42,595 bases of DNA, taken from an uncultured Thiohalocapsa sp. (lineage in GTDB: Bacteria; Pseudomonadota; Gammaproteobacteria; Chromatiales; Chromatiaceae). The stretch spans positions 1 through 42,595 of the forward strand of contig NZ_CAJXWY010000038.1 in NCBI RefSeq assembly GCF_913062725.1. The letters run 5' to 3'. Of the stretch, positions 15,949 to 29,131 are shown in pieces. The notes below the pieces were generated by a model. The model searched no databases and was not told the origin of the DNA. It saw only the letters and a program-made list of their open reading frames with translations. The translations under genes were made by a program, and so were the position numbers. Numbering within the stretch: position 1 is the first letter of the stretch; each line of letters starts with the position of its first letter.

Positions 15949-16363
15949 CGCGTGCGTACCAGTGTTTGGTGACGAGCGGGCTCCGGCGCGATGTGCCACC
16001 GCCTGCTGTGGCTGCGGCTGGCCGCCCCGGCCCTTGGCTGGATACTAGGCGAGGGCCTGCGAGGGTTCAACGCCGGGCGCTCGTCGTCGCGCCATCGCGT
16101 GGGCCTGGCACGGCGCGCAAGCGCGCACTTCGCTCGGGCAGTCGCCCGCGGGCGACGGATCATCAGCGGCGGCTTCAGTTAAACTGCCGCGCTTTCGGGC
16201 AGGCGGCGGTGGCGCCGCCACGGGGCCCGGCGCAGGCTTGTGCCCGAGCGCGGCCGAAGCCGAGCCCGGGCGTGGGCCGCCGGCGCGCGCGGACGCGCCG
16301 GCGTGCGCCACGCCCGCTGCCCGCGCGTCCATCAGCCTGCAGTACGACGAACGAGGTCAGTCC
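15949..16363. other. divergent promoter region between globin and SLC13 genes
   Basis: About 415 bases, very GC-rich. It must hold promoters for both divergent genes, but I could not pick convincing -10/-35 boxes. In-frame extensions upstream of the permease start are open but show no family features. Confidence 0.55.
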
Positions 16364-18322
16364 ATGTCCATACTCTTCCGGCACCTGACGGTACAGGATG
16401 TCGCCGCCGCCGTTTTTGCGCTGTTCGCGATCTGGATGGCAGGGCAGGTGCCCTCGGTGGAGATGGCGTGGGTGGTGGCCATCCTGACTTTGACGATCTA
16501 CCTCTTCGCCTTCGAGGTGGTGGGTGTGGACGTCGCCGCCGTCACGGTCATGGTCGTGCTGGGGCTGACGACGCTGTTGGCGCCGCTGATGGGTCTGGAC
16601 GCCGGCCTGGTGCCGGTGCAGAGCCTGTTCGACGGCTTCGCGTCCAATGCGGTCATCTCCATCATTGCGGTAATGATCATCGGCGCCGGCCTGGACAAGA
16701 CCGGCATCATGTCGCAGGTGGCGCGCTTCATCATGCGCGTCGGCGGCAGTACCGAGGCGCGCATCATCCCGCTCATCTCCGGCACCGTCGGCGTGATCTC
16801 ATCGTTCATGCAGAACGTCGGCGCGGCGGCGCTCTTCCTGCCGGTGGTGAGCCGCATCTCCGCGCGCACCCGCCTGCCCATGAGCCGGCTGCTGATGCCC
16901 ATGGGCTTCTGCGCCATCCTCGGCGGCACCATCACCATGGTGGGCTCGAGTCCCCTCATCCTGCTGAACGACCTGATTCGCACCTCCAACGAGGCACTGC
17001 CGGCGGGCGTCGCGCCCATGCCCACCTTTCAGCTGTTCGACGTCACGCCCATCGGGCTGGCGCTGCTGGGGGCGGGCATCGTCTACTTCGTGGTGTTCGG
17101 GCGCCTGGTGCTGCCGTCGCGGGGCACGGAGCTGATCCAGGCCAGCGATCCGAGTCAGTACTACGGCGAAACCTACGGCTTCAGCGACTTCAACGTGCGC
17201 GAAGTCCGCGTGCCCGGCGAGAGCCCACTGGTGGGCACCAGCGTCGACGAGATGGAGCGGCGCTGGCACGTGCGGGTGGCGGCGGTGGAGAAGGGCGACG
17301 GCGTGCGCCTGGGCTCGGCGGGTGTGGACCGCAGCCTGGGGATCGAGGCGGGCACCTTCCTGGGGCTGCTCGGCGGGCAGGCGCAGTTCGATGCCTTCGT
17401 CGCCGACACCGGCGTCGAGGTGAAGCCGGAGGCCGAGGTCTTCGCCGAGGCCCTCTCGGCCACCAAGGCCGGCATTGCGGAGATCGTCATCCCGCCCGGC
17501 TCCAGCCTCATCGGCAAGTCCGCCCGGGATATGTGGATGCGCAAGGTCTACGGCCTGTCCGTGCTGGTCATTCACCGTGGCGACGACACCCTGACCTTCG
17601 ACAAGGGCGGCGTGCGCGACATGCCGTTCAAGCCCGGCGATACCCTGGTGGTGCATACCACCTGGACGGATCTCGCGCGCCTGGAGCAGGACCGGGACTT
17701 CGTCGTCGTCACCACCGAGTATCCGCACGAGGAGCTGCGCCCGCACAAAGTGCCCATGGCGCTGCTGTTCTTCGCCATCACCCTGAGCCTGGTGCTGTTT
17801 ACGGACCTGATGCTCTCCGTGGCCCTGCTCACCGGCGCCGTCGGTATGATCCTCACGGGCGTGCTCTCCATCGATGAGGCCTACGAGGCGGTGAGCTGGA
17901 AGACGGTCTTCCTGCTCGCCTCGCTGATCCCCCTCGGCATGGCCGTGGAAGGCACGGGCACTGCGGCCTGGATCGCCGACCAGACCCTGGCGGCCCTCGG
18001 CGATGTGCCCATCTGGGTCATCCAGGCGGCGCTGGCGGTGCTGGCGACCTTTTTCACGCTGGTGATGTCCAACGTCGGCGCCACCGTGCTGCTGGTGCCG
18101 CTGGCGGTGAACATGGCCCTGGGTGCCGGCGCCAATCCGGCCGTCTTCGCGCTCACGGTGGCCATCGCCACCTCCAACTCCTTCCTCATCCCCACCCACC
18201 AGGTCAATGCGCTCATCATGGGCCCCGGCGGCTATCGGGTGCCGGATTACATGAAGGCCGGCGGGATCATGACGGTGCTGTTCCTGGCCGTCTCGCTGCT
18301 GATGCTGAACCTGGTCTTCTAA
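16364..18322 (+). CDS. SLC13/DASS family permease with two RCK_C domains
   Basis: Inner-membrane anion transporter of 652 residues. An N-terminal membrane half (helices from residue ~10 to 250) includes the SFMQNVGAAALFLPV and GGTITMVGSSP segments of the family. Two cytoplasmic RCK_C (TrkA-C) domains follow at about 270-350 and 370-450, then a C-terminal membrane half with VMSNVGATVLLVPLA and ATSNSFLIPTHQVN. The paired SNT/N-containing motifs are the DASS sodium/substrate sites. The start has GAGGTC about 7 nt upstream. Substrates in this family include dicarboxylates, sulfate and thiosulfate; none can be assigned here. Sulfate would suit a sulfur oxidiser, but that is a guess. Confidence 0.9.
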   Translation: MSILFRHLTVQDVAAAVFALFAIWMAGQVPSVEMAWVVAILTLTIYLFAFEVVGVDVAAVTVMVVLGLTTLLAPLMGLDAGLVPVQSLFDGFASNAVISIIAVMIIGAGLDKTGIMSQVARFIMRVGGSTEARIIPLISGTVGVISSFMQNVGAAALFLPVVSRISARTRLPMSRLLMPMGFCAILGGTITMVGSSPLILLNDLIRTSNEALPAGVAPMPTFQLFDVTPIGLALLGAGIVYFVVFGRLVLPSRGTELIQASDPSQYYGETYGFSDFNVREVRVPGESPLVGTSVDEMERRWHVRVAAVEKGDGVRLGSAGVDRSLGIEAGTFLGLLGGQAQFDAFVADTGVEVKPEAEVFAEALSATKAGIAEIVIPPGSSLIGKSARDMWMRKVYGLSVLVIHRGDDTLTFDKGGVRDMPFKPGDTLVVHTTWTDLARLEQDRDFVVVTTEYPHEELRPHKVPMALLFFAITLSLVLFTDLMLSVALLTGAVGMILTGVLSIDEAYEAVSWKTVFLLASLIPLGMAVEGTGTAAWIADQTLAALGDVPIWVIQAALAVLATFFTLVMSNVGATVLLVPLAVNMALGAGANPAVFALTVAIATSNSFLIPTHQVNALIMGPGGYRVPDYMKAGGIMTVLFLAVSLLMLNLVF

Positions 18323-18383
18323 CACCCAACAACGGGATCAGCGCCTGAGGTATGCCCGGCGGACATCAATGTCCGGCGCAGGC

Positions 18384-18495
18384 GTCGGCGGGCGGGGTGG
18401 CGGCGGGCGGGGGACGCCGTGAATACGTCCCTGTAGGCTTCACGACCGCATCCCTGCGGTCGAGACCCCCGCCCGCCGCCACCCCGCCCGCCGAC
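18384..18495 (+). repeat. structured intergenic repeat, copy 2, with perfect 30-bp inverted arms
   Basis: Arms at 18384-18413 and 18466-18495 are exact reverse complements over 30 bp. They enclose a 52-bp core with two hairpins: CGTGAA...TTCACG and GACCGCA-TCCC-TGCGGTC. The core matches copy 1 at 8881-8963 in opposite orientation. The element lies between the convergent SLC13 permease and topB genes and could serve as a bidirectional terminator. The whole can fold into a three-way structure. Confidence 0.92.
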
Positions 18496-18527
18496 ACTGA
18501 GAATCCGGGTGTGACGGGTCGACCTTG

Positions 18528-21092
<2,565 letters not shown>

Positions 21093-21274
21093 GCCGGGAG
21101 CTTAGCCGACATCGTGCGAAGACGTTGCGGCGGGTCCACGGCGGCGGTCGGGCTTGGCATGGCTGTGCGAGGCGTCGTGCCGATGGCGCGCCCTGATGAC
21201 CAGAACCCGGCTTGGCGCGTCGTTGGATGCGCTGGTTGCGCCGCGCGGCGCGGGGGCGTGTCGTCCGTCTGCGA

Positions 21275-21306
21275 CCCGGGGCCGCCCGCAAGCCGGCGAC
21301 CCCGGG
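21275..21306 (-). terminator. hairpin downstream of hppA
   Basis: CCCGGGG and CCCCGGG pair across an 18-nt loop that can itself partly pair. The structure begins about 17 nt after the hppA stop. There is no clear T-run, so termination is inferred from position and strength only. Confidence 0.4.
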
Positions 21307-21322
21307 CCATGAAGGGGCTGAA

Positions 21323-23344
<2,022 letters not shown>

Positions 23345-23507
23345 GAGTGGATAACTCCCCGTGTGGCTCGAATCAGTGTTGTTGTCTGTGGGAAGGCCGG
23401 GCGGCGGTGGTTAGCCGCCGCTGGGATGCGAGCTGGAAGGCCATTGACGGCACACGAGCCCGCCGCGGTGCGACCGGCCGTTGCGCCGAGGGCCGGCATG
23501 GTTGCCG

Positions 23508-24293
23508 TCACATGGCGCGCCAGAAGTGATAGTTGGTGGCTTCGATCTCTGCGGGGGCAGGCATCGGAAAGAAGCGGGTCGTGTCCTGCGAGGCGAACAT
23601 GAAGCCGTGGCGAATGAGCTTGTAGGGGATGTTGTCGAAGCCGCTGTCCAGCCGCAGCCCCTTGGTATCCTTGCCCGGGTTCTCGCGCAGTTCCATGATC
23701 GCCGCCCGCAGGTTGGATGGGTGCAAGCCGGGAATCGGCGGATGCATGGTCGGGCGCTCTTCGAACTCCCGCAGGAAATGCGCGATGTCCAGCTCGATCT
23801 GGGTGTAGAACTGCTTGGGGGCCCCTTTTGGAAAGCCCGGTTCGGTGACGTATTTGCCGAAAGCCGGAAAGTCCAGCCGCGACATCACCAGCATGCGCAG
23901 CGGTGCGATCTCGGCGTAGATCCTGAGGAAACCCTCTTCGTGGGTCTTGTCGTAGGGGGCGGACTGCAACTCCAGCACATAACCCTCGGGGGTGCCCAGG
24001 ATGACGCGCGAAATGGCGTTGAGATCGATGTGCTCCAGGATCCGGTAGGTGGAGATGAACTTGGTCGCCTTGGGGCGACCGTCGTCGTGCGGCTTGAGCG
24101 CAGCCAGCGCCTCGTCGATTTTGAAATAGGGGTGGCGGTAGCTCAGATCGATTTCCGCGAACACCACCTTGCCGGCGTAGTAGCGCACGGAGCCCGATGT
24201 GTAGTGCTTGGCGAACGCCTCCGGCTCCAACTGCGAGGCCACCAACGCCGGGTTCGGCGCCAGAATCTGGTACAGGTGACTGTCGTATTGCAT
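23508..24293 (-). CDS. unknown protein, 261 residues
   Basis: I do not recognise the family. The sequence is well structured and protein-like (MQYDSHLYQILAPNPALV at the start; NYHFWRAM at the end). It is rich in aromatics and has no signal peptide or transmembrane helix. Notable segments are SGSVRYYAGKVVFAEIDL, RLDFPAFGKYVTEPGF, KQFYTQIELDIAHFL and PYKLIRHGFMF. ATG at 24293 is favoured by GAGGGAG 6 nt upstream; a TTG two codons earlier is possible. It lies between menD (196 bp upstream) and hppA (163 bp downstream) on the same strand. The soluble character suggests a cytoplasmic protein of unknown role. Confidence 0.85.
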   Translation of the reverse strand: MQYDSHLYQILAPNPALVASQLEPEAFAKHYTSGSVRYYAGKVVFAEIDLSYRHPYFKIDEALAALKPHDDGRPKATKFISTYRILEHIDLNAISRVILGTPEGYVLELQSAPYDKTHEEGFLRIYAEIAPLRMLVMSRLDFPAFGKYVTEPGFPKGAPKQFYTQIELDIAHFLREFEERPTMHPPIPGLHPSNLRAAIMELRENPGKDTKGLRLDSGFDNIPYKLIRHGFMFASQDTTRFFPMPAPAEIEATNYHFWRAM

Positions 24294-24489
24294 GCTCAAC
24301 TCCCTCAGGTTGGCTTTGACCGTGGCGCCGGGCGCAGCGGAGCACTCGCCCCAGCGGCGACCCCGCGGGTACTGCGGTAAACCCCGATATTATGCAGTGT
24401 TGCAGCGGGTGTGAAACCCCGTCTGCACCAATTGACAGCATTGGCCCACGACGTGCTACGCGGGCTCGGGCATCGGCTGGCGGCGGTGT

Positions 24490-26223
24490 TCAGAGGGTTG
24501 CCGCCGCCGCTGCGTCCCAGCAGCGGCGATGGAAGTCGCGCGATGCATCGGCGTCGATGCTCACTTCCAGCAGCGGCCGGCACGCCGGCGCCATCGCCTC
24601 GCCGGTGCCGGCGGCGTCCAGCGCCGCCTCGAACTGCTCGGCGCCGGTGATGCGGCGATGGACGAGGCCGAAGGTCGCCGCCAGGCGCGCGAAATCCGGC
24701 GCCACCGGCGTGCGCCAGAGCCGGGCGAGCTCCGGCAGCCCGCGCTGGGGCAGATAATCGAAGATGCGTCCGCCGCCGTTGTTGATGACCACCACCGGCC
24801 GGCGCAGGTGCGCCGTCAGCAGCCAGCCGCTGAGATCGTGCACGGCGGAGAGGTCGCCGAGCAGCGCCCAGCAGGGCGAGCACGCATCCCCGATTGCCGC
24901 GTGATTGAGCCCGGCGAGGGTGGACAGTTGACCGTCGATACCGCTGGCCCCGCGGTTGCCGTGCAGCCGCAGCGGCGCCGTGCGGGTGCCGGACCAGGTA
25001 TCCAACTGGCGGATGGGCAGTGAGTTGGCGCCGAGCAGGGCCTCGCCGGCGGGGATACGCCGCATCAGGGCGCGCACCAGGTGGGCCTCGCACCACGGTG
25101 AGGCATCGAGCTGCGCTTGCATGAGCCCGCCGATACAGGCGTCCGCCCGCCGCCAACGGGCGGCCCAGTCGGGATCAGGCGCTGTGCCCGGCGTGAGCGC
25201 CGCACACACGGCGGCGGGCTCGGCGACCAGGCGCCGCAGCACGCAATGCTCCGGGTCCCGCCATCCCCCGGCGGGGTCCACCAGCAGGGCCGGCAGACCG
25301 GCGAGCCACTGGCCGAGCACCTTCGACACCGGTGCGCCGCCGATGCGCAAGACCCAGTCCGGGCGCAGCGCACGGGCGGCGTCGGTGTTGCGCAGCAGGG
25401 TGTCGTAATGGCTGATGACGGTGTCGGCGGCGGCGCCGAAGCGCAGCCCGGACAGCGGGTCTGCCAGCACCGGCAGCGCGAGCCGTCGCGCCGCATCCCG
25501 CAGCGCGGCGGCGAAGTCGGCCCGGAACAGCCCGGGACCCACCACCACCAAGCCGCGCCCGGGCGGCGCGGTCAGCGGCGCCAGGCTGGCGTTGAGTGCC
25601 GCTGGATCGGGCCAGCCCTGCGGCGCCGCGGACGTCGTCACCGCCGCGGGCAGGTGGTCTGCGCAATCGGCCGTCGGCACCAGCGGCTCATCGAAGGGCA
25701 GATTGATCTGCACCGGTCCCGGTCGTGGGCCCGCGGCGACGGCGGTGGCGCGGCGCCCGAGGGCGGCGATGGCGGCCAGCGCGGCGACGCCGGCCCGCGG
25801 CGGGCCCGGATCATGGGCCTCGCGGGTAAAGGTGCCGAAGAGCCGGGTCTGATCGATGGTCTGATTGGCGCCGAAGCCGCGCAGCGTCGGCGGGCGGTCG
25901 GCGCTGAGCAGCACCAGCGGCACGCCCGACTCGCTGGCCTCGACCACGGCGGGATACCAGTGCGCCGGGGCCGAGCCGGAGGTGGCGAGCAGGGCCACCG
26001 GCCGCTGGGCGACACGCGCCGCCCCCAGCGCGAAAAAAGCCGCGCTACGCTCGTCGAGGATGGGGATGAGCTCGAAATCCGGTGCGCGCTGGCCGGCGAT
26101 GACGACGGGCGTGGAGCGCGAGCCCGGCGAAAGCACCAGGGTGCGCACGCCGCCGGCGCCGAGGCCCGCCAGCAGCGCCGACGCCCAACGCAGGTTGAGA
26201 CAGGCCGTGTCAGGCGCGGGCAT
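24490..26223 (-). CDS. menD: menaquinone biosynthesis enzyme MenD (SEPHCHC synthase)
   Basis: Thiamine-diphosphate enzyme that joins isochorismate and 2-oxoglutarate to make SEPHCHC in menaquinone synthesis. The 577-residue protein has the N-terminal Pyr domain (VLSPGSRSTPVV, ILDERSAAFFALG, TSGSAPAHWYPAVVEA, SADRPPTLRGFGANQTIDQ). The C-terminal PP domain carries the ThDP motif LLGDLSAVHDLSG...VVVINNGGGRIFDYLP. The E of DERS is the conserved ThDP-activating residue. It lies 51 bp after menF on the same strand, so the two likely form one transcript. Low-potential menaquinone would serve anaerobic or phototrophic electron transport. Confidence 0.95.
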   Translation of the reverse strand: MPAPDTACLNLRWASALLAGLGAGGVRTLVLSPGSRSTPVVIAGQRAPDFELIPILDERSAAFFALGAARVAQRPVALLATSGSAPAHWYPAVVEASESGVPLVLLSADRPPTLRGFGANQTIDQTRLFGTFTREAHDPGPPRAGVAALAAIAALGRRATAVAAGPRPGPVQINLPFDEPLVPTADCADHLPAAVTTSAAPQGWPDPAALNASLAPLTAPPGRGLVVVGPGLFRADFAAALRDAARRLALPVLADPLSGLRFGAAADTVISHYDTLLRNTDAARALRPDWVLRIGGAPVSKVLGQWLAGLPALLVDPAGGWRDPEHCVLRRLVAEPAAVCAALTPGTAPDPDWAARWRRADACIGGLMQAQLDASPWCEAHLVRALMRRIPAGEALLGANSLPIRQLDTWSGTRTAPLRLHGNRGASGIDGQLSTLAGLNHAAIGDACSPCWALLGDLSAVHDLSGWLLTAHLRRPVVVINNGGGRIFDYLPQRGLPELARLWRTPVAPDFARLAATFGLVHRRITGAEQFEAALDAAGTGEAMAPACRPLLEVSIDADASRDFHRRCWDAAAAATL

Positions 26224-26274
26224 GGCGGCAGACGGCGGGTTGGCGGGCGAACATGGTGGGCGGTTGCGGCGGCC

Positions 26275-27705
26275 TCAGGCGTAGCGCAGCGCCGAGAGCA
26301 TGGCGGCGAGCTTGGCCTCGGTCTCGCGCCACTCGGCGGCGGGGTCCGAGCCGGCGACGATGCCGGCGCCGGCGAAGAGCTCCGCCTCGGCGCCGCTGAC
26401 TTCGGCGCAGCGCAGCAGCACCCACAGCTCGCCGTCGCCCGTCGGGCGCAGGATGCCCGCGGCCCCGGTATACCAGCCGCGCAGGAAGGGCTCCGCCCTG
26501 CGCAGCCAGGCCCGGGCTGCCGCCCGCGGCTGGCCGTTGGTGGCGGGTGTGGGATGCAGCCGTGCGGCGAGCTCGAACAGGCTGCATCCCGGCCGCGACC
26601 GTGCCTCGATAGGGCTCCACAGATGCTGTGCATTGCTGAGCGCCAGCACCCGCGGCGTCGCCGGCACCCGGAAGTCGTCGCAGCAGTCGGCCAGTGCGGC
26701 GCGCACGGCGTCGATGACGAAGCGATGCTCGCGACGATTCTTGTCGCAGCCGAGCAGGCCGGCGCGCAGGCGGGCGTCCTCGGCCAGGGACTCGCCGCGG
26801 CTGGCGGTGCCGGCGATGGCGTCCACCTGCAACTGATCGCCGCTGAGGCCGAGCAGCCGCTCCGGCGTTGCGGCGACGAAGCTCCGGCCCCGCCGGCGCA
26901 GGCTCACCGTCTGACAGGACGGGAAGAGGCAGCCGAGGGCATTCAGCAGCCGTGCCATATCGAACTCGCGCGGGCCCCGGACCATGAGCCGGCGCGAGAG
27001 CACCGCCTTGGCCATGGGACCGGTGGCGATCTGCGCCAGCGTGTCACGCACCAGGGAGTTCCAGCCCGCGGCGTCCGGTTCTTCACGAGTACGCCGCAGC
27101 CGCGCGGTGGGGCGCGGCCCCGGGGAGGGCTCGTAGAGGGCGGGAATCAGCACCCGCAGCAGGCGTCGCCAGCGTGCCAGCACCCGCGCCGGCGCTGCCG
27201 GGAGGGGCGTGGAGAACACCAGTGCCGCCGCGTGGTCGTGACAGATCAGGCCGATCTCGGGAACCCAGAGCAGGGCGTTGGGCAGCGCATCGGCTGCCCC
27301 GGCGGTGGGTGCCGCCGCGGCGGGCGGCGCCGGCGTATCGGTGGCGGCGAAGCCGAGCATCGCGAAGGCATCGAAGCCTGTGGCATCCGCATCCGCCCGT
27401 CGCCAGTCTGCGTTGGGCAGTGCCGAGGACAGGGTGCTGAGGCGCCCGGACCCCGCCGTCTGCCAGGCCGCCGCCTCGCCGTAGCCGGCGTAGAGCTCGC
27501 CACGCTGGGCATGGCGGAACTGGAACTGACACCCCGCCAGCTGCGGTGCCGTCGCCGGCGCGCGGGGCAGCGCCAGCAACACCGATTGCAGGCCGTCGCC
27601 GTGGCTCAGCGCCAGTCCCGCCAGCACCTCGGCCAGGCGCGCCTCCAGGTGCTGCTGAATGGCGCGGGGGGCGAGCATGTCCATGGCGGGCGACGGGACG
27701 GACAT
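26275..27705 (-). CDS. menF: isochorismate synthase MenF
   Basis: Chorismate-utilising enzyme that supplies isochorismate to MenD. The 476-residue protein has an N-terminal variable half and the C-terminal chorismate-binding domain. Its motifs are KAVLSRRLMV, FVAATPERLLGLSGDQLQVDAIAGTASRG (interrupted here for length), NRREHRFVID and the final GAGIVAGSDPAAEWRETEAK. ATG at 27705 is chosen, though its Shine-Dalgarno is weak; in-frame ATGs at 27684 and 27678 are alternatives. Further upstream the frame is open but basic and non-homologous. It is followed by menD after 51 bp. Confidence 0.93.
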   Translation of the reverse strand: MSVPSPAMDMLAPRAIQQHLEARLAEVLAGLALSHGDGLQSVLLALPRAPATAPQLAGCQFQFRHAQRGELYAGYGEAAAWQTAGSGRLSTLSSALPNADWRRADADATGFDAFAMLGFAATDTPAPPAAAAPTAGAADALPNALLWVPEIGLICHDHAAALVFSTPLPAAPARVLARWRRLLRVLIPALYEPSPGPRPTARLRRTREEPDAAGWNSLVRDTLAQIATGPMAKAVLSRRLMVRGPREFDMARLLNALGCLFPSCQTVSLRRRGRSFVAATPERLLGLSGDQLQVDAIAGTASRGESLAEDARLRAGLLGCDKNRREHRFVIDAVRAALADCCDDFRVPATPRVLALSNAQHLWSPIEARSRPGCSLFELAARLHPTPATNGQPRAAARAWLRRAEPFLRGWYTGAAGILRPTGDGELWVLLRCAEVSGAEAELFAGAGIVAGSDPAAEWRETEAKLAAMLSALRYA

Positions 27706-27983
27706 CTTGGGTGACAACGACGCTGGCGACGACGGCGGGTTGGCTCGACGCGCTTGTCTGCGCGCTTTGGCGGCGGACGGACGGCGCGACCTGACGCGGC
27801 ATTTGATGCGGCGCCCATGGTTGGCGATGGCGGCGATCATAGCCCTTGTGTGCTGTCGGAATCATCCGATGGGTGCGCCGCCGCGGGCTCCGGGCGGCGC
27901 TGTGGATCTGTCCTGGGGCGCCGCCGTTGTGCGCAATGTGCGGCATACGCAGCGAGCCGGCGGCGGCCGTGGCGTCAGCGCCC

Positions 27984-28955
27984 TTACGCTGCGGTGCCAG
28001 ACCCGGCGCTGCGCCAAAACTCGTTCAGTGCGGCGATGGTGCGGGTCGGGCGCTCCCATTGCGGGACCCCGAGGGTGGGCTCCACCTTGGTGGCACGCCA
28101 GTTGGCGTGCGACTCCAGCAGCTCGGGGAGCCGGTCGAACGTGACATTGGCGTCCTTGTCGTAGACCACCAGCACCGGCAGCGCCAGCTTGGCGTACAGC
28201 GTGTCCACGGCATTGCGGGTGAAGAGCTGCCCGGAGAGGAATCGATAGGGCGCGTGCATGGCGCCCGGCTGATGTGAGGTCGCATAGGCATAGTCGATGA
28301 GCTCGTCCGGCGGCTCGCCGACAAAGCTCTGGCGCAGGAAGAAACGAATCCCGCCGCGCCTGGTGAGCAGGCTGTAGAGTCCCGGACCGAGACCCGGCAG
28401 GGTGAATACGCGATGCAGCGCCTTGCCGACATCGCCCGAGGGCAGGCGCCGGTTGCTGAAGCCGGTGGGGGAGAGCAGTGCGAGGGTCGCGAAGCGATCA
28501 GGCGCCGCCAGGCAGGCGCGGGCGGCGAGCTCGGCGCTGAGGGAGAAGGCGACGACGTCCGCCGGCGCCTTCACCACATCGGTGAGAAAGGCGGTGATGG
28601 CCTCGGCATAGAGCGCCGGCGAGTAGGGGCGGTCGCTGCGGTCGGAGAAGCCGAAGCCCGGCAGGTCCGGTGCGAAGACCCGCCGTTCGGCCCGGTAGTG
28701 CTCGAACAGGGGCTTCATCTCGAACACGCTGGGGGCGGCGTTGATGCTGTGCAGCAGCACCAGCGGGCGCGTGCCCTCGGGGCCGTCGGCGTACCAGCTG
28801 ATCTCTTTCAGCGCGGGCGTGGCGTAGACCTCGCGCGGGGCGTCCACCGCCGGTGGCAGCGACACCTGCTCGCTGTGGTGTCGCCCGGCGCCGGGGGCTG
28901 AGCGCGCGGGCGTGGGATCTGTGCCACTCGGGATCGCGGGTGCTTGCATGGACAT
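27984..28955 (-). CDS. alpha/beta hydrolase fold protein, catalytic His apparently missing
   Basis: A 323-residue protein with the alpha/beta hydrolase core: LVLLHSINAAPSVFEM (oxyanion region), FAPDLPGFGFSDRSDRPYS, and a nucleophile elbow AFSLS (S138) in place of G-x-S-x-G. The acid Asp lies in VVYDKDANV. Where the last catalytic motif GH...ExP is expected, the sequence reads GVPQWERP, with no His. The start at 28955 has AGGAG about 9 nt upstream. It precedes menF by 278 bp on the same strand, so a MenH-like origin was considered, but the missing His argues against ordinary catalysis. It may be a non-enzymatic member or use another residue. Confidence 0.85.
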   Translation of the reverse strand: MSMQAPAIPSGTDPTPARSAPGAGRHHSEQVSLPPAVDAPREVYATPALKEISWYADGPEGTRPLVLLHSINAAPSVFEMKPLFEHYRAERRVFAPDLPGFGFSDRSDRPYSPALYAEAITAFLTDVVKAPADVVAFSLSAELAARACLAAPDRFATLALLSPTGFSNRRLPSGDVGKALHRVFTLPGLGPGLYSLLTRRGGIRFFLRQSFVGEPPDELIDYAYATSHQPGAMHAPYRFLSGQLFTRNAVDTLYAKLALPVLVVYDKDANVTFDRLPELLESHANWRATKVEPTLGVPQWERPTRTIAALNEFWRSAGSGTAA

Positions 28956-28996
28956 CGGGCGCTCCTGTTGCCGGCGATGGACTCGCCTCGTTGCGG

Positions 28997-29106
28997 TTGC
29001 CGGATTGCGAGTTGTTGGGTTGCAAATTGCCGGATTGCGAGTTGTTGGGTTGCAAATTGCCGGGTTGCAAGTGCTGGGTTGCAAGTGCTGGGTTGCAACT
29101 GTTGGG
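28997..29106 (-). repeat. 15/30-bp tandem repeat in the hydrolase leader
   Basis: Read on the + strand, a 30-bp unit of two related 15-mers (TTGCCGGATTGCGAG and TTGTTGGGTTGCAAA) occurs at 28997-29026 and again, identical, at 29027-29056. A shortened unit and two copies of TTGCAAGTGCTGGG follow. The array ends about 25 bp before the SOUL gene stop and begins 42 bp upstream of the hydrolase start. It stays open in the hydrolase frame (NPxxx pattern), but a good Shine-Dalgarno after it makes translation unlikely. Confidence 0.9.
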
Positions 29107-29131
29107 GGGCCGCGGCGGCGCTGGTGGGCGC

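Noticed and set aside
25117..27714. Long + strand open frame over menD and menF
   Set aside because: It is antisense to two enzymes with clear family motifs and shows low-complexity composition.
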